NCBI GenBank assembly: GCA_019321725.1
Contig: CM033107.1
Location: 16,421,445-16,485,444, forward strand
Reading direction: 5' to 3'
Length of the DNA stretch: 64,000 nucleotides
From: Paulownia fortunei
Lineage: Eukaryota > Streptophyta > Magnoliopsida > Lamiales > Paulowniaceae
Part shown: in pieces, positions 20,329 through 33,349 of the stretch
Position numbering within the stretch: position 1 is the stretch's first letter
How the letters are laid out: every line of letters begins with the position of its first letter
The notes under the pieces: model-generated
Databases searched by the model: none
The model's input: the letters and a program-made list of their open reading frames with translations, nothing else
What the model was told of the DNA's origin: nothing
Translations under genes and position numbers: made by a program

Positions 20329-22275
20329 TGATAAGTGCATATTTTTATATTTTTTGTATCAATTCCTCTATGTATTCCTTTCTTTGTTCTTGTTAACAAT
20401 AGGTTTTTATTAATGTTTTATGTGTGATAGGAATTTAGGAATCAAAAGATCAAAAATGAGCCAAAACAAAGTTGAAACAAGCATTATTAGGTCAAGTTGA
20501 TAAGGTTATACTACGGCAGTGTTTGTATTTTGGGCATAAATTTCTGATCCAAACCCCTATATACCTAATTCTTATCTTATTGAAAAGATAAAAGATATAT
20601 CTACAACTTTCATGTTGAAAACTTTTCCCAATTCAATTTATTTCAAATAGAAAAATGTGGTTAAAAATTCAAACGTGTACTGAAACTTTTAGATATTGTA
20701 GTCTTTGTATTTTTAGAATAACTCTCATCAAAAATGTGATATGGATCTGATTCAAGTATCTATGGAAAGATAATAGATAGGGATACAATTGGTATGAAGA
20801 CACTAAAAGCCAATTCAGCCTATAAAGAGGTCAAAAATCAATTGAAAAAGGATAAATAGTGTTAGAAATTAAATTGAAGGAACAAAAATAGCAGCAACAG
20901 CGCCTAGGCACCAAAACATGGTGCCTAGGCGCCAAAAATAGAGGAAATGGCACCTAAGCGCCAAAACAAGGAGCCTAGGCACCATCCATGTGACAAAATT
21001 AATGCTTTTGCTTAAAGTGGTAACAAGTGGCGATCCTTTACACCTTTTGGCACATGTTTGTGATATGTATATACTAGATACACCACACACATTGCATACT
21101 TTACAACACACCTTACACACTTTACACCAAATCACATCACCATCTCATACTTTATAAAAGGACACTATCCTCTCAACACAAACAAAAAAAATTTTAGGTT
21201 CACTCACTCTCTTAGAAATCACATACATCTTTTAAAAGCACTATTGGGGTTTTGGAGCTTTAAGTAAACAAAGTGGAAGAGGCTTGGAGGAGGAGACATC
21301 CATAATCTACCATCAACCTCAACTATCTTCTTCAACTAATAAGTTTCTTTGATTCCCAATGTTGCTAATTTTTATTCTCTTGTCATTTCTTATCATGTTA
21401 GGTTAGAATTCCTTCTTGGTTGAGGGTGATTTCAGACCCTAGACATGGGTTCTTGTAATTGAATGTTTGATATTATTGATCAATTTTTCAATTGAAGTTA
21501 TTTATATTTTTCTATACTTAATGTCTTATGGGTATTTTCTTTCTTCGTTTGGGTGCACAACCAAATTGGGTATGATAACTCCCTACAACTAGATTAGAGA
21601 TTTTAGATCCGTAATTATCTTGAAATTCTAATCATATGTAGTAAATTATGATTAATGATGATGGGATATTTTTTTAATTGCAATGAAAAATATAACCTAA
21701 GTTAAATGACTCGAGCTTGTGTGGTTGTTGCTTAGATCAATCTATCTTTCTTGTTTTAATGCATCCATTTGATTAAATCTAGAGAGTTTGTTTTAGGTTG
21801 ATTGGTGGGTAGGGAATTAGATAGAGAGCTTGTTTTATCTAATGAGAAAATAAGAAAAGATTGGGGTAGAAGAGCTTGTTATTACCTACGATTGATAATT
21901 TCATTGGCAAATTATTCATAATATTTATATGAAATTATAACCCATTGTCTAGTGGCGGCGAATGAAACCTTAACCTACTTTAATCGATTGTTGATTGTTG
22001 TTTTGATTTTGATTACTTTAGATTTTAATAATTTTTAATTTCTATAATTTAGTTACTCAATTCAAACCTCCCCCCCCCCCAAACCGTTTGTTGTTTATAT
22101 TTAGAGTTTGCTTGTTGAAGTCTTAGTTTTTGGTTAGTTAAAATTCTTAGTTAGTAAGTCGATAGTAAATCAGTTAGCCTTGATCCTCGTGGGATCGACT
22201 ATTACTCGCTCTATACTCGTTAAACATTCATTGAAGAGTAAGGTTTAAATTTGGTAGGCTTATGACAACCGACTA
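20329..22275 (+). repeat. Element 1 3' LTR
   Basis: A 1947-bp LTR, starting TGATAAGTGC right after the PPT and ending CCGACTA (CA to TA) before GGTGT. It contains the CGCCTAGGCACC / GTGCCTAGGCGCC array (20900-20983), a TATAAAAGG box-like site near 21154, an 11-C run (22070-22080) and the CTTGATCCTCGTGGGATCGA block near its end (22179), as in Athila LTRs. No gene. Confidence 0.88.
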
Positions 22276-24165
22276 GGTGTTACTGGTCAGCTAATATGTT
22301 TCGATTCAACTAGATCAAGGTGTTTTAAAAGTATACATCCATAAATTAATATTACTTGGGATATTAAACATGATATAATTTTATTTAAGTGTCATATTTC
22401 AAGGTCCATATGTGCATATGATTTTAGAAATGAAAACTAAACAATCTATTTAAGAATCGGTTGTCAATCAGTTTAAAGATCGAATGAACAGTTAAGAAAT
22501 TAGGGTAGAATTTATTATCCAATCATACAAAGATTAAAATAGGTTGTAAATAAAGAAATAAATGCTGAGAAAAAACTATATTATAGCAGTATAAGTTGAG
22601 TATAATATCACGTTTAAACCACCATTTGACACCTCATGCTTTCTTATAAAGCTTAAGCTAGCATCTCAGGCTAATACCTCAAAGCCTTCGCCCTTAAGCC
22701 AAGACTAGACCCTCATTTTAGAAATTTTCAGCTTCCAAACACACACCTTAAGGTATCCAAGTGCTCCAAATTGATTCCAAGTTGAAATAAAAGTAAGAAA
22801 AGCAAAGGTGAATTGATTACCATAAAGTTTAACCTCAAAATCTGTATAGGTAACACTTACATACGGTTTTCCCTTTGGTTTTCATACTATTATGAATGGG
22901 TTTATTGTTTATTAATCTTTAAATATCTCTTATAAAAGTGTTAGGAAGTTTTTAGTTAGACTTTGGTGCACAAAGAAATTATTTTTGATGACAAACACTT
23001 AATAGGAAATACTTGTGGCAGAAACTATCACCTTGCTATTTTCTTGTGTTTTAGGCTTCAAAAGTATATGGTATGTTGAATAAAATATATAATTATCTCC
23101 ATTTACATGTCCATATATGATTTAAGAGTATTGGAATGAATTTTGATCGAATAGAAATTGAAATGGAGCATGATATTGGAGAAACACTCAAACTGCCAAA
23201 GTAGCAAAATCTATTTTGGTGTGCTGTGAAGGAGACTGAATTAGGGGACCTAAATCCATGATTTTTGGGAATTCTATGGCATGGTTATATTTTTTTTATA
23301 TGTTTTCTAAGTGTGGTAAAAGGTTTAGAGTGAATAAATACACTTAAGGATGTCAAAATTTCTATGAAACTTAATGTGACAGTAAGGCAAATAAAAGATG
23401 GAAATCTGTTCCATTTTACTTCGTGGCATGTTTCAACATATCTATGGTGAAATTGATATTTAGCATTTAGAGAACTGTTATAAGAGTTATAAAACATCAA
23501 TTAGGTGATTTTATCATGCATTTAACATGAGAAATCAAGGTACTTAGGAGATTATATTAGGTTTTGGTCCCTAAGTAGTAAAGTTTGATTGTTACATAGT
23601 TAAGGTCATTGCATAGGATTAAGCATAATCAACTTGTTGAGTGAGGATAGTGATTGCTATCTTATATTTTTCAGATTATTCACACATAAGGTTGGGGAGT
23701 AACACCTAAGAAACTAAGAAGTAAGATATTATTGATTAAAGGTAATTGAAAATTCTTTTGCAACTACAATGTATGGACATCATATTTCTTGCTTTCTATA
23801 TTATTAAATGTGATCCTTGTGTCTTGATGATTGTATTATGAGTATTATAAGTATCTTATAGCACATATGTTGCTTAGATGATGGGACATGGGATTCATTG
23901 TGTCATTGAACATGCCATTCATCAGCATTTACTTGTGCATGCATAACACGTGCTCAAAATTGAGGTTTTGCAGGCATGACATTATTTTCAGAAAGAAAAT
24001 ATTTTGGTTGGCCACTACTAGTGTGCTGAGGCCTGTGTGGCCTATTGCATGATATTTTGGAGCGCCGTGAGTGTTACTTCTTGGAGGATCACAGGGGTTG
24101 AAAGGGGTGGTGCCTCTAGTGGTCACGAGAGGTGGACACTTGACAGAGGGTGGACCTCTAGTGAT
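22276..24165 (+). repeat. Tekay-like solo LTR, middle segment
   Basis: Noncoding LTR sequence colinear with about 52134-54050 of the Tekay LTR in copia B. It starts with the second GGTGT copy of element 1 and ends at GTGAT, where element E begins. The GGTGGACACTTGACAGAGGGTGG area (24131-24153) has imperfect inverted repeats around CCTCTAGTG. No gene supported. Confidence 0.8.
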
Positions 24166-27100
24166 TGTTTGTAAAATATATTGTGAACCACAAGTGCATG
24201 GTGGCAAGTTTTAATACAACGATGAGTTGAGTTGAGTATTGATAAGTTAGTTTTATACCAACAATTCATCTACCTTTTGATTAACATTTGGTTTGTTTTC
24301 AAGTGTTTGTGTTAATTTTTATGCATTTAGTGTGAAATCTTATAGGTAATGACAATAAGAGAAGAAAATGGAAAGAAATAAAAAACTTGATTGAAATATT
24401 GAAGAATTCAAGTTGTGGTGCCACTGATGGCAAGTTTTGTATTTCAATCATAACTCATGGCCTAAATTTCATATCAATTTAATTCTTGATCCATTTGGAA
24501 AGACAACATATATATCTACAACTTTTATATTTTCCACAAAATCCAATTCGGTCTATTTCAATGAGAAAAATAAAGTTCAAAAGTCAGCACTGGCCTGCAA
24601 TTTTCTGGAATGATACATCTTGGTATTTCTAGCCTAACTCTCTCCAAAGAAGTCATATTTAGTTGATTCAAGTTCTAATGGAAATCCAACACATAGAGAT
24701 ACAATTATTATGAAGACACCAAAAGCTAGTTTAGCCTCTAAAGTGGTGAAAAATTAGTTGAAAGAGGCTACAAGCGCTACAAAAACCGATTCTGGGCAGC
24801 AAGTACAGTGCCTAAATGCTGCCTTCTAGTGCCTAAGCATTGTACACACTGTTTTGGATAGACAAGGCGCTGCCGGGCGGACAAATAAGGTCAAAATGGG
24901 TATTTTCCCTCTTTAGGGCATTTCCCATCTATTTTGAGGGATTTCAAGAGCCTCCAATGGAGTTTTTGTAAGGAGAAGAGTGAGGAGAAGCCAAGAAAAC
25001 AAGGAGAACAAGGAGACTTGGAGAAAAGAAGGCCATTCTTAGAGACAAACCATTTTTGGAGACAAGGAGAACTTTAACCATTACTTCCACTTCACAAATT
25101 GGTGAACAATTTCTATGTTCTTTCTTATATATTTCTTGAAGTTGTATTCATCCATTATGAACTAAACTTTTATTTCTAGAGGATGATGTAACCTTATTTG
25201 ATCCTATGTTTTGTATTCCAATCAATATTAGTTCAAGTTATTCATCTTGTTTGTGTTATCTTGTTTAGTATTGCATCTTGATTATTTGGCCATTAATTGA
25301 GATTGTTGATGTATGAGATTCGATACTCGAGAGAGGAAGATTATATTGATCATAGGGATAACACAACCTAGAAATCATAGAGTTGAGAAGCTTATGAAAC
25401 CTTTGAAGTTTTGAAGAAGAATTCATTGAACTTTTATAGAGTTTTACTCTTGAATATTTATAGAGATATCAAAATTCATATTAAAACTTATAGTCAATTC
25501 GACACTCGAGAGAGGGAATTGATGAGCTTAGGAATTCTTAACTTACATTTATTGTTGACTTGAATTGGTATATTTTGGAAGAAAGAACATAGGTGATAAT
25601 TAGGTGAGTTATTTCTCTAGAATTTCTTTCTCATAAGGTGTTTGTTGAATTATTTCTAAAAACTCCATTCTTGTTTATGTATTTTTATCTTACTTTACTT
25701 TGTTTACCAATCATTACTCGATTTTCTAGATAAAATTAGGACTATTTGAACTACGATACTTAATGCAATTTTTGATTACAATCCTTGTAGATACTCCACT
25801 CAACTCGTCGTTGTATTAAAACTTGACACCGTGCACTTGCCGTTTGTATAATTTTCACGAACAAGTATTCACAAGGATTGTAATAAAAAATTGTAGCAAG
25901 TATTGTAGTTCAAATAATCTCAATTTTTTCTAGAAAATCAAGTGATGATTAAACTAAGTAGAATATAAAAATTGCAAAAGACAAGAGTGAGTTCTTAGAA
26001 ATAATACAACAAACACCTTATAAGAAATTCTAGAGGAATGATTCGCCTAATTATCACCTATGTTCTTTCTTCCAAAACATACCAATTCAAGTCAACAACA
26101 CATGTAAGTTAAGAATTCCTAAGCTCATCAATTCTCTCTCGCTGAGTGGCGAATTGATTATGAGTTCCAATATGAATTTCAATATCTCTATAAAAACTTA
26201 GAAATAAAACTCTACAAAAGGTCAATGAATTCTTCTTCGAACTTCAAAGGTTTCATAACCTTCTCAACTCTATGATTTCTAGATTATGTTATCTTTATGA
26301 TCTTGTATAATCTTCCCTCTCTCGAGTATCGAATTTCATACATCAAACACTCTCAATTAAAGATCAAATAATCAAGATGCAATACAAAGCAAGATAACAT
26401 AAATAAGATGAATAACTTGAACTAATATTCTTTGGAATTTCAAATATAGGATCAAATAAGGTTACATCATCCTCTAGAAAAAAAAAGTTTAGTTAATCAT
26501 GTATGAATATAACATCAAGAAATACATAAAAAGGAATATGGAAATTATTCACCAATTTGTGAAGTGAGAGAAATGGTTGAAACTCTTATTGTCACCAATA
26601 ATGGCTTCCTTATCTTCAAGAATATCCTCCTTTTGTCAAGAACAACTTCTGACATCCAACAATAACTTTGGAGGCTCTTTAGGGTCATTATCCTCATGGC
26701 AATGCATAGACGCTAACTGGATAACTAGACACAACTAGGCACTGAACTTTTTGCCCAAAACCTATTTCTCCAGCATATACAACCTATTTAAACCGCATTT
26801 TCACAACTTTATTTGCCAAACCAAATTTTAGTATCTACATACAATTTGTATCCCTATCTCTTACTTGTCTATATCATCATGAATCATCTCGATAGGACAT
26901 CTATGGAGAAAGATATGCCTAAATTACCAAGATGTGTCATACAATAAATTTTTAGTCCAGTGTTGACTTTTGAACTTGATGTTTCTCTTGAAATCGTAGG
27001 AACTGGATTTTATGGTAAACATAAAAGGTGTAGATCTATTTCTTGGATTTCCAATGGATCAATAATCACATCAATATAATATTAGAGCAAATACTTATGA

Positions 27101-27308
27101 TTGAAATACAAACACTGCCATCAATAGTAGCACAATACGAATTCTTCAACATTTCAACCAAGTTCTTGGTTTCTTTTCATTTTCTTCTCCTTTTGTCATT
27201 ACCTACAAGATTTCAAACTAAATGTATAAGAAGTAACAAAAATACTTGAAAACAAACTAAATATTAATCAAAAGGTATATGAATTGTTGGTATAAAACCA
27301 ACTTATCA
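24166..27308 (-). repeat. Element E 3' LTR (split by solo LTR)
   Basis: On the minus strand it starts TGATAAGTTGGTTTTATACC at 27308 and runs to 25864, is interrupted by a reversed solo LTR, and finishes in 24166-24239 with TTTACAAACA. Net about 1.5 kb, matching the 5' LTR at 33350-34894. The PPT (minus-strand TTTGGGGGTATT) abuts at 27309. No gene. Confidence 0.9.
24240..25863 (+). mobile_element. Solo LTR in reverse orientation inside the 3' LTR of E
   Basis: A 1624-bp LTR starting TGATAAGTTAGTTTTATACC and ending TTTTCACGAACA, flanked by AGTAT at 24235-24239 and 25864-25868. It is closely related to the E LTR but lies in the opposite orientation, so together they form a large imperfect palindrome around 25866. 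The LTR ends and 5-bp duplication mark it as an independent insertion reduced to a solo LTR. Confidence 0.92.
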
Positions 27309-28620
27309 AATACCCCCAAACTTGAAGATTTGTTTATCCTCAAGCATCAAACATGAAATTCTCAATAGCACCCCTTTGTATGAATCAGGTTACAAAAGTC
27401 AAGAAAGATTTTCCTAATATCTTATCTCAAAAGATTAGAAAAATATACCAAGTTTACATGTTAACGTGCATATTGGTTTCACTTAACTTCATGGTCTTGT
27501 GTGTGAGTGTGAAAGTAGTGATTTATCAACTTTCATTTATCATCTGGATAAATTTATAAAGCTAACTACTCATATTTGATCCACTTTTGAAGTGTTTACC
27601 AAACTCCATAGGCTTATTTTTCACACTAGTCTCCACTGATGTAGGTAGATCATAGCATCAAAGATCAAAAGGACTTTCAAATTTTGTATTGTGAGTCTTG
27701 GATAATGGTGGGAATATACGAAAAATTGTAGCTAAAAATTACCCATTATACACAATCATACTTGAACCTTTATGAATGAGCACCAACTTCTTCATCAATC
27801 CCTTTATTTTTCGTTGTTGAATATCCCATTTTTCTTCTTTTTGATCTTGAATTACCCCCAAACTTATTTCTTTTGTTGTTTGCAATGTGGTCTATTTGTT
27901 TTAGGGAGTTCAAATCATACACCTCAATTCATAATCTCTTCATTTTCATCATTTTTCAATCTTTTCTTCTCTTCAGTTTTGCTTTTTTTTTCTTTTTTTT
28001 CTGAAATAATTCACTCAAGAATGATTGTGTAAATGAGATGAAAAATGGTAGAATATTGGATTTTTTTTCTTAAAGCTCGATAATGTGTATAGGGTGTCCA
28101 AAGAATTGTTTCAATAGGCTCAAGAGGGGACACTAGGGAATAATTAAAGTATAGGTTGGCTTCAAAGGCTCAAATGGTCCAAAAATGCCCTAAATCATCT
28201 TCTTAATGCTATTCCACCTAGGATTTCACCTCGACTAGTGATCAAGCAAGTTCTAGAGGTTGGTGGGATCATTTAGGAAATAATTAGACCTTATAACTTA
28301 TCTCTAAATAATTAAATATAACTTAACAAACTACTTAGTGTATCAAGATTCACAAGACCTCATAAAGTAAATAAAACCAATTTTTAGACATGTAAATAAG
28401 CGTACATATTCTAATATCCATTTATTTTAAAACATGCATATTGTTCATTACTAAACTTGACAATTAATAAACTAAACAAGTCAATGAACCAAAACAAGCT
28501 ACAAACAATCATTAAACATCTCAAGGAACAATCATCATGATACAAAACAACACACGAATAACAAGAATTAAAACAATACACACAAAAATAAGAAAAGAGA
28601 GCTTGGGTTGCCTCCCAAGA
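27309..28620 (-). other. Element E post-pol noncoding region
   Basis: Between the GGGAGGCAACCC-type signature (28606-28618 on plus as GGTTGCCTCCCAAG) and the PPT at 27309. It includes a pyrimidine-rich stretch (27790-28005 on plus), the counterpart of the purine-rich region of elements 1 and D. The segment near 28140-28260 also matches element F (about 42660-42780). No gene. Confidence 0.78.
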
Positions 28621-28663
28621 AGCGCTTTGTTTAAAGTCTTTAGCTAGACTGAAACCAAATACC

Positions 28664-29860
28664 TTATGTTGCTTCCCCAAGTGGGAGATTAGACATCTTC
28701 CCAATTTCATTTTCGTAATAATGTTTCAACCTTTGACCATTGACACGAAATAATATATCATTCTTACCTTTGAGCTCAACCGTCCCAAATGGAAATATCT
28801 TGTTGACAATGAAGGGATCAGACCATCTAGATTTCAATTTCCCTAAAAAAAGTCTTAATCTAGAATTGGAAAGCAACATAAGTTGTCCGGGTTGAAATTC
28901 CCTTCTCAAGATCATTTTGTCATGCCATTGTTTTATTTTGTTTTTTTATAGATTTTATCATTTTCAAAGGCATCAAGCCTAAATTCCTCAATTTCATTAA
29001 GTTGCAACAATCTTTTTTCTCCAATTACCTTTGTATCAAAATTTAATTATTGTATAGCCCAATATGCTCTATGTTCTAGCTCAACGATGAGGTGACAAAC
29101 TTTTCCATAAACTAATCGATAAGGAGACATACCTATGGGAGTTTTATATGTTGTGCGGTATGTCCATAATGCATTATCAAGCTTATGAGCCCAATCCTTT
29201 CGATAAATGCCTACCATTTTCTCAAGAATTTGCTTCACTTCCTGGTTTGAGATTTTGACTTGTTCATTTGATTGAGGATAGTATCCAAGAGCTACCTTGT
29301 GTCTTACACCATACTTAGCCAAAAAGTTATTAAATATTTTATTGCAAAAATAAGAACCTTCATCACTTACAATTGCTCTAGGTATGCCAAAACGAGTGAA
29401 AATATATTTGTGTAAGAATTTAAGCACTACCTTGGCATCATTAGTAGGTGTGGCAATTGCTTCTATCCACTTAGAGACATAATCCACAACAAGAAAAAAT
29501 ATATGATCAGCCATTTGATAGAGGAAATGGTCCCATGAAGTCAATCCCCCAAATATCAAAAAGTTCAACTTCCATCATGTTAGTTAGAGGAAGCGCATGG
29601 CATCTAGTAATTGTTTCAGGCCTTTGAGACCGGTCACATGTCTACACAAAAGCATAATAATCCTTAAACAAAGTTGGCCAATAAAAACTAGATTGCAATA
29701 CCTTGGAAGTTGTCCTTGTAGGTCCAAAATGACCACCACATAGGGATGAATGATAATGCTTAAGAATTTTATTTCTTTCCTCCATTGCATGCATCTCCAA
29801 ATCATAGAATCTAAACACAGTTTGAAAAGCAAGGGATCATCCCATAGATATGATTTCATA
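28664..29860 (-). pseudogene. Element E integrase
   Basis: Gypsy integrase remnant. The best open stretch is 29047-29568: HIFFLVVDYVSKWIEAIA, IPRAIVSDEGSYFCNKIF (second catalytic Asp kept), VKISNQEVKQILEK (Glu kept), DWAHKLDNALWTYRTT and MSPYRLVYGKVCHL. The zinc-finger side (29584-29859: SYLWDDPLLFKLC) is frameshifted, and the C-terminal part is at 28664-28915 (FIVNKIFPFGTVEL, FRVNGQRLKHYYENE). Unlike element D, the visible catalytic residues are retained, but the frame is broken. Confidence 0.85.
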
Positions 29861-31300
29861 TCATGTAAGAATTTTTTCTTTTAATGATATATGAGGTCTG
29901 GGGGTAATAATCCACCTACAAGATAATTCACAAAATCTGCATACCAAGGTAAATTATCTTTGATTACCAAAATAAACTAATTTGGGAAAAAATCTTTAAT
30001 TGGTCTTTCAAAGTTTTCATTTTTATACTCCAACCTCAATAAGTGATCCACCACCATATTTTTACTTCTCTTCTTATCTTTGATTTCAATATCAAATTCT
30101 TGAAGAAGAAGTATTTACCAGATTAGCCTTGGCTTTACATCCTTTTTGGCAAAAAGTTACCTAATAGCAGCATGATCGGTATACACTATCACCTTGGTAC
30201 CTACAAGATAAGCACAAAATTTATCAAATGTAAAAACAATGGCTAATAATTCTTTTTCAGTGGTGGTGTAATTTTATTGAGCATCATCAAGTATTTGGCT
30301 TGCATAATAGATGGCCCTAAAAAATTTATCTTTTCATTGTCCTAACAATGCTCCAACCGCATAATCACTAGCATCACACATAAGTTCAAATGCTTGGGTC
30401 CAATCCGGTACCACCATAATAGGAGATGAAATGAGAACTTTCTTGATGTGATCAAAGGCCTGTAAGCAATCAACATTAAAGTCAAATAGCTTATCCTTTT
30501 CTAAATATTGCACAAAGGTTTTACAATTTTTAAAAAATCTTTAATAAATCTTCTATAAAACTCGGCATGTCCCAAAAAATTATGAATAGCTTTCACATCG
30601 ATTGGTGGTAGAAGTTTTTCAATAGGAGCAATTTTTGCTCAGTCTACCTCAAGTCCTTCGGAGGACACTCGGTGACCCAAAACAATATCTTCTTTTACCA
30701 TAAAATGGCACTTTTCTATATTTAAAACAAGGTTGGTCTCCTCATATCTCTACAAAATAAGAGAAAGATTATGTAGACTAAATGAGAAGCCAAAAACTGA
30801 AAAGTCATCCATAAAAATTTTCATTATGTTTTCCACCATATCATAAAAATTTGCCATTATGCATCTTTGAAATGTAGCTAAGGCATTACATAATCCAAAT
30901 GACATTCTTCGAAAAGCAAAAGTACCATAAGGGTATGTGAATATTTTTTTCTCTTGGTCTTCAGGTGTTATGATAATTTGATTGTACCCCGAATAACCAT
31001 CAAGAAAATAATGGTATTGATGCCCTACAAGTTGGTTTAACATTTAATCAATAAATAGGAGGGGAAAATAGTCTTCACGAGTAGCTTTATTAAGTTTTCT
31101 ATAATCAATACATACTTGCCAACATGACCGTTCTTATAGGTATCAATTCATTGTTATCATTTTGAATTATGGTCATGCCACCCTTTTTTTGAATTAATGT
31201 TCAATAGATGGTTTGTAAGATTCTTCTATTAAGATTTTATGCATTAAAATTAAAGGACTAATACCTTTTAAATTAGAAATTGACCAACCAATAGTAAATT
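29861..31300 (-). pseudogene. Element E reverse transcriptase and RNase H
   Basis: RT from about 31290 down to 30560 and RNase H to about 29990. The clearest stretch is 30750-31043: VGHQYHYFLDGYSGYNQI, PYGTFAFRRMSFGLCNALAT and the catalytic KIFMDDFSVFG. RNase H landmarks are FELMCDASDYAVGALLGQ (about 30390), NYTTTEKELLAIVFTFDKF and DHAAIR. Several frameshifts and stops (for example in the region 31050-31250 and after LLGQ) make it non-functional. Confidence 0.85.
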
Positions 31301-32030
31301 TATGCTATCTTAAAGTACGAAGTAATTTTCTCAACCTCTAAAGAAGATAGGGATGCTGAAATAATTACCGAATACGTGTTGGTAGCACCTAGAAATTCAT
31401 ACCACAAATACTTGAGAAGTGCTTTCAACTCTGGTGGTATTATTTGTTCCTTGATTGTGGTATCCCCTATTGCTTCCTTGCATTTATCCTTCTTCAACTC
31501 CATCTCTCTTGATTCAAAAAGAACAAGTAATGCATTAAATCCTCATTATCAATATCATGGTGATTACCTTGCATTATGGAATGAACAATGCATTGCTCTA
31601 AAGGTTCGATAGGAATTTGTTTAAAAAAGTAATCATGCAAGCAAGTTTCTAACATTTCAATCCTATTACAAGTATGTGGTTCCTCTTGGAACTTCAATGC
31701 ATGATAAATATTAAACATCACTTCATCCTCATTAACTCTTAGAGTTAATTCACCACGTTGCACATCAATCAAAGCATGCTAGGTAACAAGGAATGGTCGA
31801 TGCAGAATTAAAGAAATTTCTTGGTGTTCCTCTATATCTATCTCAAAATCTATAGGAAATATAAATTTATCCACTTTTACCAATCCATCTGTTTCAAAGT
31901 TAGGAGTAGATTTTAGGTTCTCAGCCTCTGTTTGTTCATTTGATTGCCTTTCTTCTTCCTTTGGTTGTTCCTCTATAGGAATTTCACTAGAAGTGCTTGC
32001 CATTGGCTCGTCAATGTTAGAACTTTTCAT
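31301..32030 (-). pseudogene. Element E protease remnant and RT lead-in
   Basis: Open frames 31779-32030 and 31494-31772 join gag-like sequence (EEQPKEEERQSNEQTEAENL, FETD) directly to the protease C-terminal half (VKVDKFIFPIDFEID, ISLILHRPFLVT, ALIDVQRGELTLRVNEDEV). The segment holding the catalytic D-x-G-A-S is missing, so an internal deletion removed the active site. A linker and the RT lead-in (PPELKALLKYLWYEFLGATN) follow to 31300. Confidence 0.82.
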
Positions 32031-33240
32031 TTCTGGCCCTTTGATTTTAGTTCCACTTCGAAGTTAGATGGTTTTGCAATGCTCTCTTGGATTGATTTCT
32101 GTATCACTTGGAAAGTTTTCTTTATGCTTTTTAGCATTAAATTCAGTAGCAAGATGTCCAATTTGAGTCTCCATTTATTTTATTTAAGCTCCTAAACTTG
32201 AAGCTAGCTGCCTCAATTAAGTCTCATTATTGTATATCTTTGTTTCATCCCTATTGAATCAGGCTCTTATCTCGCCAATGAAAGCATTGATCAAATCCTC
32301 CAAAGATGCCTTTTTCTTACCTACTTGAGGGTTGGAATGTGGTGGATTGTTGTAACCTGGTAGGGTTGAAGCACATTTTGATTGTTGGCGTAGGAAAAAT
32401 TCTTATGATTTCTAAGCCCCAAATAGTAGTGAGTAGGTAATTGATTTCCCTTGAAATTAAAATTATGATTCATAACAAAATTTACCTATTCATTACCTTT
32501 GGTTTCCACCAATAAAGTGATAGTAGATACCATGGAATCCATTCCTTGAGAAGCTCTATTAGAAGTCTATGCTGTAAATTGGTTAGAGCATAAATTTGTA
32601 CAGCTAATTGTGTAAATGAATTTACCTCAAGAACACCGATAACCTTTTTAATGGAAGACATCTTGGAAGGTCATTAATAGCTGTTAGTAGCCATCTCCTC
32701 AAGAAAAATATAGGCTTTATTTGTGGTATTAGTCATCAAAGTCCAACCTACGGTAGCATCTATTATAGTTTGAGTTTGCCCATTTAAACCATTGTAGAAG
32801 TATTATACCTACTGCCAAACCTTATAACCATGTTGAGGACACCTTCTTAAAAAATCCTTATACCTCTCCCAAGCTTCATCTAGTGGCTTAAAATCTTGTT
32901 GGTGAAATTAAGCTATCTCACTCTCAACTTAAAGTGTCTTGCTTGGTGGAAAGTACTTAGCAAGGAATTTTCATGTCAAGTCATTCCAACTTGGTATGCT
33001 ATACGGAGCAAAAGATCGTAACCATAGCCTAGCTTTGTCTTGGAGCGAGAATGGAAATAAGCAAAGTCTAATGCCATCATCAGGCACTCCATTCATTCTG
33101 ATGGTGTCACAAATCTCCAAAAACATGGCTATGTGTGCATTAGGATCCTCCAAATTGATTTTGGTGCACCATGCTAATGAGGGCTGGTTTAAGCTCAAAA
33201 TTATTAGTATTAATCAGTTGTCAAGCTATGCCGGAGTAAT
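32031..33240 (-). pseudogene. Element E gag
   Basis: Retrotransposon Gag. The N-terminal conserved block is clear at 32971-33198: INLEDPNAHIAMFLEICDT, VPDDGIRLCLFPFSLQDKAR and LWLRSFAPYSIPSWNDL. Next come AKYFPPSKTLQVESEIA, DFKPLDEAWERYKDFLRRCP (about 32840-32900) and YNGLNGQTQTIIDATVG, then a degraded C-terminus. Would form the particle. Stops after WNDLT and elsewhere. Confidence 0.85.
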
Positions 33241-33324
33241 TTTGGTTCATGGTTGGTTGAAAATAGTCTTGAATAGCTCGTTGTGGTGGTGGTTGTTGCA
33301 ATAGAAGATTGGCGTTAATATTAG

Positions 33325-33349
33325 CATTGTTGCAATGGCTCCAAAAACT
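33325..33349 (-). promoter_or_regulatory. Element E primer-binding site (degenerate tRNA-Asp type)
   Basis: Directly after the 5' LTR the minus strand reads AGTTTTTGGAGCCATTGCA. Compared with the Athila tRNA-Asp site (TGGCGCCGTTGCC) it has TGGAGCCATTGCA, 10 of 13 positions. Confidence 0.75.

Larger units (their letters stand above)
15776..22275 (+). mobile_element. Athila-like element 1 (pol-deleted)
   Basis: A 6.5-kb plus-strand element flanked by GGTGT on both sides (15771-15775, 22276-22280). The matching stretch of the other Tekay LTR (about 52133) shows the empty site. It holds a 5' LTR cut at its 3' side, gag, protease, the RT N-terminal lead-in, then directly the post-pol region, PPT and a full 3' LTR. 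RT core, RNase H and integrase are gone, as are the 5' LTR 3' part and primer site. Not autonomous. Confidence 0.9.

Noticed and set aside
22070..22080. 11-C run as a biological signal
   Set aside because: A homopolymer inside an LTR; likely slippage or base-calling noise.
24166..27308. Reading the facing LTRs at 24240-27308 as one inverted-LTR element like the Tekay case
   Set aside because: The inner LTR has its own AGTAT duplication and the outer LTR continues on its far side for 74 bp, so two separate insertions explain it.
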